Positions 12,001-21,923 of a stretch of 64,000 nucleotides of DNA are shown here, piece after piece; position 1 is the stretch's first letter, and every line of letters begins with the position of its first letter. The position numbers were made by a program, and so were the translations under genes. Source of the DNA: Nymphaea colorata. Taxonomy: Eukaryota; Streptophyta; Magnoliopsida; Nymphaeales; Nymphaeaceae. Below the pieces are notes generated by a model. The model saw only the letters and a list, made by a program, of their open reading frames with translations, made no database searches and had not been told where the DNA came from. Where the stretch lies: assembly GCF_008831285.2 (NCBI RefSeq), contig NC_045142.1:25061876-25125875 (forward strand), given 5' to 3'.

Positions 12001-13113
12001 AACTCCATCTGGATATGTAACGTCATGCTATTGCCCCCTTTTCTTGCTTTCTTTCTCCATGCATAGTCAATGGCCTTATATTTAAACATTCTGCTTGAAG
12101 AAGAATATGGAATGTGAACATAACCCTGCGGTTCTCACAATTGTCACCCCTTCCCCTCTTCCCCAATTGTTTCTTTTCCTTTTAAAGTTGTATTGTTTCC
12201 TGTTTATAGATGAGGGCTTGAGCGGGAGGTTGGGGTTGGTGGAAATGCATGCTACTCTTTTGGTTGTGGAGGTATGCTGGTTCACAACACGAGCAACTTT
12301 GGCAATCAGAAATGAAGCTTAACACTTGTCATTTTTGTTACAATGGCGTGATTATATAGGGGTTAAATGACACGAGGAATGGATGGATGGCAATACGGAA
12401 GTGGAGTTGGGACTTTGCCAATTTAGGTGTCTTCACGAGGGATGGATGGATAGCAATACGGAAGTGGACTTGGGACTTGCCAATTTAGGTGTCTTTCATC
12501 TTCGTGCTAGGAAGGAGTCAAGCTCAGGACTGCCGTCATACTGGGAGATGTTCCTGTCTTTTCCTTCTCTTCACTAACTCTGTTGTTTCTCAAAAAAATG
12601 AGTGCGGATATTCGTATGCAGCTGATTTATTTACTAACTAGATCTGTGACTAAGTCTGTTATTTTGTTTGGTGAATGCTAACATATATGTTCTGTGACTT
12701 CTGTCCTTGTTCAAATTGTTGATGAGGCATCAAGGCTTTTGGATGAAGGTGCTAAAGCTTCTCTATTGATGTTTTATTTGGTTATTTTATGGAACTTTTG
12801 CAGATCAAGATCCAGGTCACGATCTCCATTCACCTCTGTAAGTGACCGTCAAGAAAGTCTCCTCTTCTCCGTCTTTTATTTTTCCCCTGGGAATGTTTCT
12901 TAAGTGTGGTTTGGCTGTCTCAATAACACAAGAAAGCAAAGGCCAGCCATTGTCCTAGAAGAACTCAGAGTTTATCCTGCTTTTTTTGCCTGCTGTTTCC
13001 TGGACTTTGCTGCCTACTCTTTTCTCTCTCAGCATGTTTTATTGGTTACATGTTAAATTTCTTTTCAGGCAAGATCTTACAGGAAGCGATCTGTTGGTTC
13101 AAGAGATGATTAA
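6025..13113 (+). CDS. SR34: SR splicing factor, SF2/ASF group (SR34/SR34a-like)
   Basis: Twelve coding exons: 6025-6111, 6214-6279, 6376-6450, 6642-6753, 7139-7185, 7284-7341, 9123-9172, 9734-9790, 9878-9993, 10267-10371, 12804-12837, 13069-13113. All phases close, giving 283 residues. RRM1 (about 7-76) has RNP2 IYVGNL and RNP1 GYCFIEF. A Gly/Ser/Arg linker follows, then the pseudo-RRM2 (113-190) with the diagnostic SWQDLK (124-129), and an RS/SP-rich tail (196-283). Known role of the family: binds exonic enhancers through the RRMs, recruits U1/U2AF through the phosphorylated RS domain, nuclear speckles. The ATG lies 15 nt into the exon after the 5' UTR intron. Plant SR34/SR30 genes autoregulate by alternative splicing; the 1.8-kb intron (7342-9122) and 2.4-kb intron (10372-12803) are the likely places. 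The paralogue (SR34, SR34a or SR30) is not settled. Confidence 0.93.
7761..8268 (+). other. Open, coding-like stretch inside the large SR-gene intron
   Basis: Within the 1.8-kb intron, one frame is open to 8033 with unusually even composition, and a second frame is open at about 8107-8268 (from ATG, about 53 residues). Neither resembles a family I know. They may be alternatively spliced cassette sequence, an old insertion or chance frames. Confidence 0.2.
10372..10501 (+). repeat. Tandem duplication at the exon-10 splice donor
   Basis: Two units (10372-10432 and 10433-10501) share GTACTCTTG at the start and the block TTTCTTGTAGTTATAGATG. The first unit starts exactly at the donor AG|GTACTC of SR exon 10, so the duplication has copied the intron side of the splice donor 61 bp downstream. 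Confidence 0.8.
12371..12495 (+). repeat. 63-bp direct tandem repeat in the SR intron
   Basis: Units 12371-12433 and 12434-12495 both run from CACGAGG through GCAATACGGAAGTGGA to AATTTAGGTGTCTT, with a few substitutions and a one-base length difference. Each contains a GGATGGATGG motif. It lies 300 bp upstream of the penultimate SR exon. Confidence 0.85.
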
Positions 13114-13928
13114 TGTTCTTGATGGGTAAGATTTATTGAACCAGGCTTCAAGTTTGACTTTTGAGTTGAAGGTTGGAGTTTTGAGCAGCAGTTCTTGCAA
13201 ATACATACAGTGGGAAGATGATGCAGTTGAATCTCTCAACTAGGAAAGTTTTTGGATCCATGTATCTCATACAGTATTTCATGGACAGTTGTGTAGGGCT
13301 GTTAAATCAACTAAATACTGTTTGTTGTTCGTGTAGGTTTGTTTTATCAACTAATTACTGTTTGTTCCTATTCCATACTTTCAGTGTTGAATGCTAGAGC
13401 AGTTCATTATGGTTATTATCCTATCATGCATCACTTTATACGCTGATATTTCATAGAGATCCCATATCCGATGGTTTGCCTAATTATGTCCCTGGCACTC
13501 ATTCGGCCGCCATAGTTTCTTGCACATTGTCGTTGAGATCTTCTGCGTTCTGCAAATTTTCAGCTCAACTTTTCAGGAGATAGACCTTCGAGTTGTGTGC
13601 GCATGCACCAAAGGTGTTGGGGGTATTTTTGAATTTTTTTATAAAGTAGTAGATATTTTAGAGTTTTTAACTTTTTCACAATGTTTTTCTATCTTTTTAA
13701 AAAGACTTTTTATTTTGTTTTGACAGAGTATTTTGATCATTGCACACTCCTGTGCACTTTTCATGCACTGCGCATAAGCAGCTTCATAGCCCTTCATGGT
13801 TTGTAGATTTCATTTAATTTGCATGCTTTTACTCTACATGTTTTACATTGAAATGATCGAGTCTAAGCTGCTTCGGAGCAATTGAGATATCTCTAGCAGC
13901 TGGATTGGTCTATCTAGAGATAAATGTT

Positions 13929-14270
13929 ATGGATGTGTATCTGATGTGGGTACAGCCACATTCTTATTGGTCAGCCACGCTGGATCCAGTGTTGAATTTG
14001 GATATGGATGCAAACGCAGCACTAATGCAAAATATGAACATGCATATTCATCTCCCTGGCTGGGCTGTATCTGGGTGCATGCAAGCCGAGGAACTGTTGA
14101 ACCAAAGGCTGATTGACGTGCGACACGACACCAGTAGAATGGCCAGCTCCCATACTGAATTCCTGAGATTCATGCGTCAAAACGGATTGAGAACAGTAGG
14201 GCTTATTGGCGAGACCTCCCTCCCTGAATATGCATTGTCGCTTTTTCTGGAACTCGGAGTAAGGTCGTAA
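13929..14270 (+). CDS. Unrecognised ORF downstream of the SR gene
   Basis: 113 codons from the first ATG; the frame is open further upstream to about 13,900, where an acceptor-like CTCTAGCAG occurs. Composition is balanced and higher in GC than the surroundings. No domain is recognised. Notable stretches are WVQPHSYWSATLDPVLN and HLPGWAVSGCMQ. It could be a small single-exon gene, a terminal exon, or a retrocopy fragment. I assign no function. Confidence 0.25.
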   Translation: MDVYLMWVQPHSYWSATLDPVLNLDMDANAALMQNMNMHIHLPGWAVSGCMQAEELLNQRLIDVRHDTSRMASSHTEFLRFMRQNGLRTVGLIGETSLPEYALSLFLELGVRS

Positions 14271-14856
14271 GTGATTGGATCCGCCTGATGGTTTTGCGAA
14301 TTATTATCTGTACGATTTATAACCCGTTTGTGCCTTGTTATTGGTTTCTTACAACAATAGCTTTGTTACAAGTTCCATTTGCATGTTGAAGGGTTCATAA
14401 TTCAATTCCATGTGCAGCGATTGCGTGAAAATGATTTGCCATAAACATACAATATATTACGCATTTGAAATATGAAAATGGTCCCATTCGATCTCCGAGA
14501 CAATGTCTATATGGTGATTACAGAATGGCGCTATTTCGAGATAATAAACAACCATGCTAACTTGGCTACGTTAACTTTATAATAACGCATCTTCGTCAGC
14601 TTGCACCAAGTTGTGTTATATTTTCATCTGATTTCAATTGTAAACGCACTGGGGCTCACTAAAACCACAATAAAACCATGCAAGGCAACAAAAGCAGGAG
14701 TATCACCGGGTGAAAAATCAACACTAAAGCTGTAAAGCATCGAGCTGTTAAGCATTATCAGCTCCAAATAATATAGAACTATATTATTCCCTTTTGCAAA
14801 TATAGAAAGCAAAAGCTACTCGCCAGGCCACGGTAGAGAGGAACCAAATTCAATCA

Positions 14857-14887
14857 TCTAACACACACGTGTACATGGACGCATGCA

Positions 14888-14924
<37 letters not shown>

Positions 14925-14925
14925 G
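14857..14925. repeat. Compound microsatellite (CA)n(GA)n
   Basis: About ten CA dinucleotides, interrupted at the start, run directly into about nine GA dinucleotides. It lies just beyond the probable 3' end of the minus-strand ESP1 gene. The rest of 14.28-15.35 kb shows no gene. Confidence 0.8.
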
Positions 14926-15354
14926 TCCACCTGACTTGAAACTAAAGGTCAGATATCTTCTTAAGAATGCCGTTGCAACCAAACTGTTTCCAAACGACCT
15001 ACTGAAAAAAAAAAGGAAAAACCATTTGCAAGCCCCAATGCTGAATCTGTCCTCCAATCCCCCAGAAAATACACATTGCGAAGAGCATAATTTCCTCCAT
15101 AACAGAAAGTGAACATATATTTGGTTGGGCCAATATTTCTTTTCTCTACGACCATCTGACAAGCAGAACTGAATATGATGTCAGTATGTCACCCTACATA
15201 AACTACCAATATGCTTCAACTGTCATTTATCAAGAAAGGGATCATGAGCACACCTTGCAGAAAGCAATAATAAAGAAAAAAAAGCTTTCAGACAATATGG
15301 TGGCTTGAAAATGCAGTTGAGGTCTTGTATGAACACTACGAGCTCATTTTCACG

Positions 15355-17645
15355 TCAAACAGATGTAGTGCTGATATCTTGCAACCGCAGCATCTGCTGC
15401 AGCTGAAGTACTTGTTGTCTCTGCTCTGGTGGAAGAAGATTGATCTGTTCTGGCGTGAGGCTCATCACTTGCTGAAGTAACGCCTTTTCAATCTCAGGAG
15501 ATAACTGCACACCGAATAGCATCACAGAAGTGTTAAGAGAATTGGCTATGATGCATAACACCCACACCCTGCATAAAGCCAAATTAGTGAGTGAAACAGA
15601 TCACCTGTGAAGGACGAGCAGCTTGGCCAATTGCGCCCATCTGACCTGCCACTGTTGCTGGTGCGCCTGGCAGCTGAACACCACTTATGGAACTCTCAGG
15701 AGCAGCAGACATCCAAGGAACTCCAGATCCTCTCTCGATTTGCATTGAGCTAGTATTTTGACTCCCTAGATCACCGGTGATATGTGAACCTACCTGAGAA
15801 CAATACCACATTCAGATTTTCAGAAGAACTAGCATTCATCACTGATTCACTCTTCCAACGAGGTGCAGGACACAATACCCAATTCCCATTACCCAATTCC
15901 CACTCTATGCAGACCATAAAGAGGCCCCAGTATACCATGATGCTACAAGAAAACAGCTTTAGGATGGACCTGATGTGGCTTCATAAGGGGTGGTTGACCT
16001 GGCAAAGTGGGTGGTCCTTGTGGGAATGAATTCCCCAGGCTACTTGGAGCGCCGATACCTGCCTGTGAAATATAAATCACAAGTCAAACATTTTCTCATT
16101 TAAAAGAGAAGCATGAATCGTGATCAAATAAAAAGGTAACCTGATATAAGGGTTGTGAAAGCTGCTGAGGTGCATTTGAGGATTGAAAACCATAAGTTGG
16201 AGGCATAGGAGGCTGCAGCTGGTGAGGAAATGGCTGCATGGATGGCCTTGGTTGTTGTGGCAGGGGTGGTTGGTGTAGAGCACCTGGATTCAACATTGGT
16301 GGCTGTAGCTGGCTAGAGAGAACTTGAGGTTGAAGAACAGTTGACTGTGAGGCAGCATGATGTGATAAAATAGGCACATTAGAAACCTGTGAGGGCTGTG
16401 GAAGAGAAATTGAGCTTGTCTGGACATTTAAGTTGGTCTGAGCATGTTGAGCTGCCTGTACTGGCTGGATTGGAGGGGTCAACAAAGATGATGACATTGG
16501 AACAGATGATTGCACTGAAGGTTGCTGTCTATTCTGAACCTGTGGCTGAGATGTGCTGGATTGCCCCTGTACTGCAGCGTTAGCAGAAATGGAGGGCCTG
16601 GCTTGTGCACTTGACTGTAGTCCAAGTGATGAAGATTGTTGTGGTTGCTGAGATGCTGCCTGCGGGATATTTGGCATCTAAAAAGATGGAATTTCATTTA
16701 GGTATACTGAGAAGGAAGAACAAAAAGGAAAAGGGCATGATGATGAAGACAATGAAGAAGCAATGAGGTGGAGGGGCATACCACTTGTGGAGGTTGGACC
16801 ATACCAAGCATGATCTGGGCCTGAAAAGGATAAAATTAACATTATAAGACTGTTGATAGGCTCATGTCATGATAAGAATATGTACAAACTAGAAAAATAA
16901 TATTAGAAAACTAAGAAAATAGCTATTGAATATAGGAATTCGCTATGCAATTATAAATAATAAATATTATCATAATGACACTATATGGTGCATATCTCCA
17001 TTAGAAGATGACAATCAAGTAATGATCCCCCGCAACTCATCCATGGTACCCAGTGAAAATCTTGGTCCACGAAAAACAACATAAAGTACAGCAAAGAAAG
17101 GCAGTTTCATTAGACATTAATGATATAGACAGAAGTTATAGCATCAAATGCCAAAACATTTAAAGAGATAAGTCCACCTCAAGATTGAAAAATTGGCATA
17201 TTTTTAGTTCATCTTGCAGCTCATTAGTATGTAATGCCTAAAAGACATAGTAATAATTATATTGCCATTAAAGTTCTTTCATAAACTAATGAAGGGGACA
17301 CAACACGCAAACCAAAGAGAAGAATGTCATAGCACTATAACCGGTGGAGGGGCACCTGAAATAAAGCCTTTGTCAATGAAGGATTTGCAACCAAAATTTG
17401 CCGGGCTTGAGAAGGATTCTGCTCAATCAGACTCTGCAAACAAAAGAGAGAGAAAAAAGTCAAATACCACACAATGGCTGATTACTCATGCCTAACAATT
17501 TATAAACTTGAGAATTAGCTACCTTCATTTGAGACATAACATCATAAAGCTGGTTCTTTGACATGCCTGCAAGATGAGCTGTAAAACTATCACCAGCATT
17601 TTGTTTCTGAGAAGCAGAGAAGTTCACCCCCACATTGGCAGCCAT
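15355..17645 (-). CDS. ESP1: CstF64-like protein without RRM (ENHANCED SILENCING PHENOTYPE 1)
   Basis: Seven coding exons (genomic): 17523-17645, 17356-17433, 16782-16820, 16141-16677, 15970-16062, 15605-15793, 15355-15504. Phases close to 402 residues; Arabidopsis ESP1 has a similar length. The N-terminus contains the CstF64 hinge (about 25-80): [14 protein letters not shown], then [14 protein letters not shown] and [13 protein letters not shown]. In CstF64 this region binds CstF77/symplekin. A long Gln/Pro/Ser-rich middle follows, then the CstF64 C-terminal three-helix domain (about 355-395) with [17 protein letters not shown], known to contact Pcf11. The RRM present in true CstF64 is absent; the hinge starts within 30 residues of the ATG, as in ESP1. 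Inferred role: mRNA 3'-end processing and suppression of RNA silencing. A likely 5' UTR acceptor lies at about 17,679-17,680. Confidence 0.9.
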
Positions 17646-17679
17646 TGTTACGACACTTGTTTAGGTGATTAAAATACAC

Positions 17680-19300
17680 TGCAGCAGCAATCAAGCAATA
17701 CCAAATTAAAAGAGGAATTGGATGGATCTATGTGTGTAGGTATTTCCATGGAGTTGGAAATTTTTATCCAAAAAATAAAGATCCTTAGTGTAATATATAC
17801 CTAGTAATTTCAGCAAAAACAGGGTGAGTCGAACATGCCATGAAATGAACAACAAAAGTGGGTTTGTCCCAAAAGGTACCCATCACTTCTAAATTCTTCA
17901 ATAGCAATGAGGGAACAAAACATTGCAACTGATGACAAGATTTAATATTGCTGCTGATGACATGATTTTAGATTCTTGTATCCATATTACTTTTTAAAGC
18001 CACTGACATAATTTTTTATTTTGCTTTGGCATGCAAATGTGGCAGCCCATAGTAGGGCTTTTGCAATATTGATACCCATAATCTAATGCTTCTGAAGGGG
18101 AGCACAGCCAAATTCAAGTCTAGTGGTGCAGGGACCTCGCAAAAAGAAAATGCACTCATGCAGGAGCTGTGGCCATGTTTCCTTCATCTTTTGTTTTCCT
18201 GCATGCCGAGTTAACCATGATCTTTGAGCTTTAGGAAGCTGATCATGTGTTTTTCGCCGATTTCCATAACGTTCAAACCCTCAGTATCAGTGTTATAGTT
18301 TAACTTTAACCAATTAAACTGTAAGTCTCTAAATGCAATTCACTTACTTCAGGGAAAATAGAAGGAAATAGAAGATATATGCTCTATCGGCTTCTTCAAA
18401 TTTCAGGGAACTCCAAATCCATAGAGGCATCCTGCGAGAAGTAAACTATCATTTGCGACTCAGACAGCCAACTTTGTTTCCGTCTTCTACATGGAAGGGC
18501 ACTCTTTCTCCAGAATTTGAAATGACCAGCTGTTTGCCCATACGATGAAGAAGGCACTAAGGAGCTAATTAACTATAATTAATTTTAGTATTAAAAGCAA
18601 AAAGCCAAAAACACACGGAATCGCTTGCTCACAAGGTGAGATGCAATTAAATTTGTTGATCTGTATACCATGCAGAAGTTGCACAAATTGGAACAACCGA
18701 AGGAATTCTTCATAAACATATCAAACATATATACACTCTTGATGAATACACATGCTCAACATACTGTCCAACATTTCCCTACAGAAAATACTTACGATAT
18801 AGAAGATGCATCAATTTTCATTCATCAAGAAGCTAACTTAGGAAAATAATTAACATATAAGTGCACCAAGACACATTGTAATAATTCCCCCAATTTAAAA
18901 AACAGGGAAGAAGATATTTTTCTCAAGCCAAATAAATTAAACGATAAGCAAAGAAAGCATGACCAATCTAAATAAAATTCCAAAGACCACACAGGCACAC
19001 AGACAAGCGTACAAAGTATGTCCTCCATGCGTTGCTACATGTTTGGATACATATGAAAATTATATCGGGTTCTGCATTTAATTTAGTTTGATTTAATTTT
19101 AATTCAGCTCATTATTTGTATTATTCTCCAGCCTCGACTGGTCGATTCCTTCTTCAGATTCTTCTGGAATTTCCTGTTGTGTAGTGAAGAAAACGCTGAA
19201 AAGCGTCTTCAATTCTCTCGGTTTTGTTTACTGCATTTCTTCTTTTGCATCTTACACCTCTGCAACTATTCTGTCTGCTTTGTTTTGCCCGCAATCTCGA
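17680..19300. other. ESP1 upstream region, no coding sequence seen
   Basis: Presumed 5' UTR intron and/or intergenic sequence of the minus-strand ESP1 gene. The CDS exon is preceded by a pyrimidine-AG acceptor (GCTGCTGCAG), so the first leader exon must lie upstream (higher coordinates), probably in the GA/TC-rich tract at 19.3-19.85 kb. Remaining open frames are short and AT-rich. Confidence 0.4.
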
Positions 19301-19302
19301 CA

Positions 19303-19466
19303 GAGAAAGGCACCACAATCGCCGTCCCTCAATCAAGACATGAAGAGAGAAAGACGGGGTGGGGGAAAGAGAGAAAGAGAAAGGCGCGACACTCGCCGAC
19401 CCTCACCTCCATATCGACAAAGAGAGAGAAAGAGGCATGGAAGTCGTCGGCCCTCCTTCTCCACTC

Positions 19467-19503
<37 letters not shown>

Positions 19504-19640
19504 CTGCAGTCGCAGCCCGATGGTCCTCAATCTCGACAAGGAGAGATAGAGGGGCCCGGCGGTCCGGCCCTCACCTCAAGAGACTGAGTGAAAGATGCTC
19601 GGCAGTGACCGGAGAGAGGAGCAGCCGTCGCCGGCCCTCA

Positions 19641-19675
<35 letters not shown>

Positions 19676-19830
19676 CCTGAGTGAGCGACGCTGGGGGTTA
19701 CGGTCGATGGCGGCGGATCTCCGGCGTGGCGGTGGTAGATATCTGCCGGTGAAGGGCTTCGCAGGCCACGGGCCCTCAATCTCGACGGCGAGAGAGAGAG
19801 AGAGAGAGAGAGAGGCGACGCGTTCTCTCT
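19303..19830. repeat. GA-rich degenerate minisatellite in the ESP1/F-box divergent promoter
   Basis: About seven irregular units, each with a form of GGCCCTCAATCTCGAC followed by a (GA)n run: near 19321, 19396, 19448, 19518, 19565, 19632 and 19768. Pure (GA)n runs occur at about 19473-19500, 19646-19671 and 19790-19814. The low complexity keeps several plus-strand frames open for 120-175 codons; I do not regard these as genes. On the minus strand it is TC-rich, as plant leaders often are, and it lies between two divergent genes. GAGA-binding BBR/BPC factors are a plausible ligand. Confidence 0.75.
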
Positions 19831-20182
19831 GCTTCCCGAAAGCCGGTCAAGCTTCCGAGAATCGCTCTTTTTTCCAGTCTTAGACCCAAACTTCTATTTC
19901 CAAAAATACCCTTCAATGCACACATGTTCGCTTCCCCACCTTCCTGCAGTCATGCCAACCACGGAACGGGAAAAGAGACGGAGATTTCTCTCTTTCTCTC
20001 TCTCTCGTTCTTTAATTTTCGGTAGTTCCTCTTCGATTCATTTCTGCGCTGCGAAGTTTCTGATATTCAGAGATCAACATAAGCGAAAACAGTAGCTCAA
20101 TTGTTTCCAGGCAAGATTTCCGACTGCCCAATTTCTGTAAGTATCTTTCATTTTTTTCTTCTCTGAGAAATCCGGACATTGC

Positions 20183-20206
20183 ATGGTCTGTATCGGAAAA
20201 GAGTGA
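20183..20206 (+). promoter_or_regulatory. Upstream ORF 1 in the F-box leader
   Basis: ATG followed by six codons and TGA, about 640 bp upstream of the F-box start. It counts only if the transcript begins this far upstream. Confidence 0.3.
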
Positions 20207-20376
20207 GGACATCGTGAGGGCAACGGGAGTTGAAGAGAAGAAAACGCGTCAATTTTTTTGGTGAACGGAGGTTGTTAAGAGTATTGCTTTTGATTATAGC
20301 TAGCGATTTACTTTTTGGCCCGTGTGTGTGTGGAAACCCTAGATTTTGATACCTAGAAGAGAAACTCGGAGCTCAA

Positions 20377-20421
20377 ATGGAGAGAAAGGGGATAAGCAGT
20401 TGCATTTCTCGAAAGGATTAG
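20377..20421 (+). promoter_or_regulatory. Upstream ORF 2, created at the edge of the leader duplication
   Basis: A 14-codon ORF beginning MERKGISS and ending at TAG. It overlaps the first copy of the 94-bp repeat. Its ATG precedes the repeat, so the second copy lacks it. Confidence 0.35.
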
Positions 20422-20570
20422 GCACCTTGTGAAACTCATTTCGTCCAATTTTCTCAGTTTTCTGGTCATTTTCCTGAGAAAGGGGATAAGCAGTTGCATT
20501 TCTCGACAGGATTAGGCACCTTGTGAAACTCATTTCGTCCAAGTTTCTCAGTTTTCTGGTCATTTTCCTG
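20383..20570 (+). repeat. 94-bp direct tandem duplication in the F-box leader
   Basis: Units 20383-20476 and 20477-20570 begin AGAAAGGGGATAAGCAG and end TGGTCATTTTCCTG. I see only two substitutions between them, so the duplication is recent. Confidence 0.92.
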
Positions 20571-20651
20571 AGATCCTGGATTCACCAATTTGGACAGCCA
20601 AAGCCTAGACTGCAACTCTTCTGTCTTGGAGGTTCTACTGTAGACTCTTGA

Positions 20652-20762
20652 ATGATTATTTCAACTGTGACGGAGAAAAAGAAAGCAGGAATCGATAGAA
20701 TTTGTGCGGCATCTCTCTTCCAGAGTGTTGAAACTTCTCTTTTTGGAAGAGGAGGTTGGTAG
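20652..20762 (+). promoter_or_regulatory. Upstream ORF 3 (36 codons) in the F-box leader
   Basis: ATG at 20652 to TAG at 20760-20762, ending about 80 nt before the main ATG. A uORF of this size so close to the start would be expected to reduce translation of the F-box protein if retained in the mRNA. Confidence 0.4.
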
Positions 20763-20843
20763 CTAGAGAAGATTGTGATTTGAGGATCCAAGAACAGGAG
20801 GAAGAAGCGAAAATTTGAAATTGCTAAGAAATATTTCGAAACC

Positions 20844-21923
20844 ATGCCGGCCTTCTCAGATCTCTCGGACGACATCCTCCTGAACGTATTCTTCAAATTG
20901 GAGGATGACCCACGTCACTGGTGCCGTTTAGCCTGCGTGTGCACTCGATTCAACGTCCTCATACGTTCTGTGTGCTGCAAGACTAAATGCTCATCCACCA
21001 TTCCTTCCATTGTATCCAATCTTTTGCACAGCTCGAGTTCTCAACTGATCACTCTTTTTCCTCCCGCTTCTGCGGATTGTGATGGTGGAGGAGATACGAT
21101 TCAAGAAATTAGGACCGAGCCACCTGGTTGGTGGTCTTCCCTTCAGAAGGTGAACGTCTGCTGCCCGGGTCTTCACCACGCGGGCGTTCTTCTTGATTCC
21201 TGTGACTTCGGATTGGAGAGAGCGATTGGTTCTGATCATAATTATGCTGTAGTTCAGAGTAAACCCTATGGTTCTAAACAAAGTGAAAGGTCCAGTGATT
21301 CAGCTAGCTCCTCATGTTCCTCTGGTGGAAGTAAGTGTTGGTCCTTATTTGATGATCTCTTATTTGACACTATTTATGATGAATCTGAATGCAGCGATAT
21401 GAATGATGGTTCCTGCAAAAGTAGTCTAATTCAATCAGATAGAAGCTCCAAATTGGAAGGCAAGGTAGCGGGGTTTGATGACTCAGAGATTAGCAAATGT
21501 GATTTGAAAAGGAGGAAGAAATTTCGATCTGTAGATGCGCATTTGGCAAGTGGAGTTTGGAATTTGAGCAGAGAACAAGGAAGTAAGCTCTTGGCTAGCA
21601 GGTTTAGGGGTGATTGTCTTTACATTTGTGATTGGCCCGGCTGCGAACATGCCGAGGAGAGGAGGAACTATAAGCTCTTCAGAGGTGTCTTTAAAAATTT
21701 CAAGAGGTCTAGAGTGTGGAGGAGTATCAACGATTCAAAGGCTAAGAAGGTTGGGCTAAATTGTGCATTCTGTTCATGCGAAGGCACCTGGGACTTGCTC
21801 TCTTGTTTCTGCTTGAGAAGGCAATGGGAGTACCATGAAGATGGGGAACCAGTTGTGCGTGCATATGTATGTGAGAATGGGCATGTTTCTGGTGCATGGA
21901 CTGACAAGCCTCTATATACGTAA
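20844..21923 (+). CDS. EID1-like F-box protein (EDL family)
   Basis: Intronless, 359 residues, with the start in a good context (ACCATGC). The F-box is at the extreme N-terminus (about 4-45: LSDDILLNVFFKLEDDPRHW), the contact for the SKP1/ASK subunit of an SCF ubiquitin ligase. A Ser-rich variable middle (145-215) and a basic patch LKRRKKFR (221-228) follow. The highly conserved EID1/EDL C-terminal module (258-359) carries CDWPGCEHAEERRNY, GVFKNFKRSRVWRSIND and DGEPVVRAYVCENGHVSGAW. Family knowledge: EID1 is a negative regulator of phytochrome A signalling, and EDL3 acts in ABA and flowering responses; both are nuclear. Length and C-terminus favour an EDL protein slightly over EID1 itself. 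No zinc-binding domain is assigned, although the C-terminus is rich in paired Cys. Confidence 0.93.
   Translation: MPAFSDLSDDILLNVFFKLEDDPRHWCRLACVCTRFNVLIRSVCCKTKCSSTIPSIVSNLLHSSSSQLITLFPPASADCDGGGDTIQEIRTEPPGWWSSLQKVNVCCPGLHHAGVLLDSCDFGLERAIGSDHNYAVVQSKPYGSKQSERSSDSASSSCSSGGSKCWSLFDDLLFDTIYDESECSDMNDGSCKSSLIQSDRSSKLEGKVAGFDDSEISKCDLKRRKKFRSVDAHLASGVWNLSREQGSKLLASRFRGDCLYICDWPGCEHAEERRNYKLFRGVFKNFKRSRVWRSINDSKAKKVGLNCAFCSCEGTWDLLSCFCLRRQWEYHEDGEPVVRAYVCENGHVSGAWTDKPLYT

Noticed and set aside
14854..15162. 102-codon minus-strand frame
   Set aside because: It runs through the (CA)n(GA)n microsatellite and has no recognisable domain; it is probably noise beside the ESP1 3' end.
19359..19883. 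174-codon plus-strand open frame rich in Arg/Glu
   Set aside because: It is a translation of (GA)n and its degenerate minisatellite; neighbouring frames over the same bases are equally open, so there is no coding signal.
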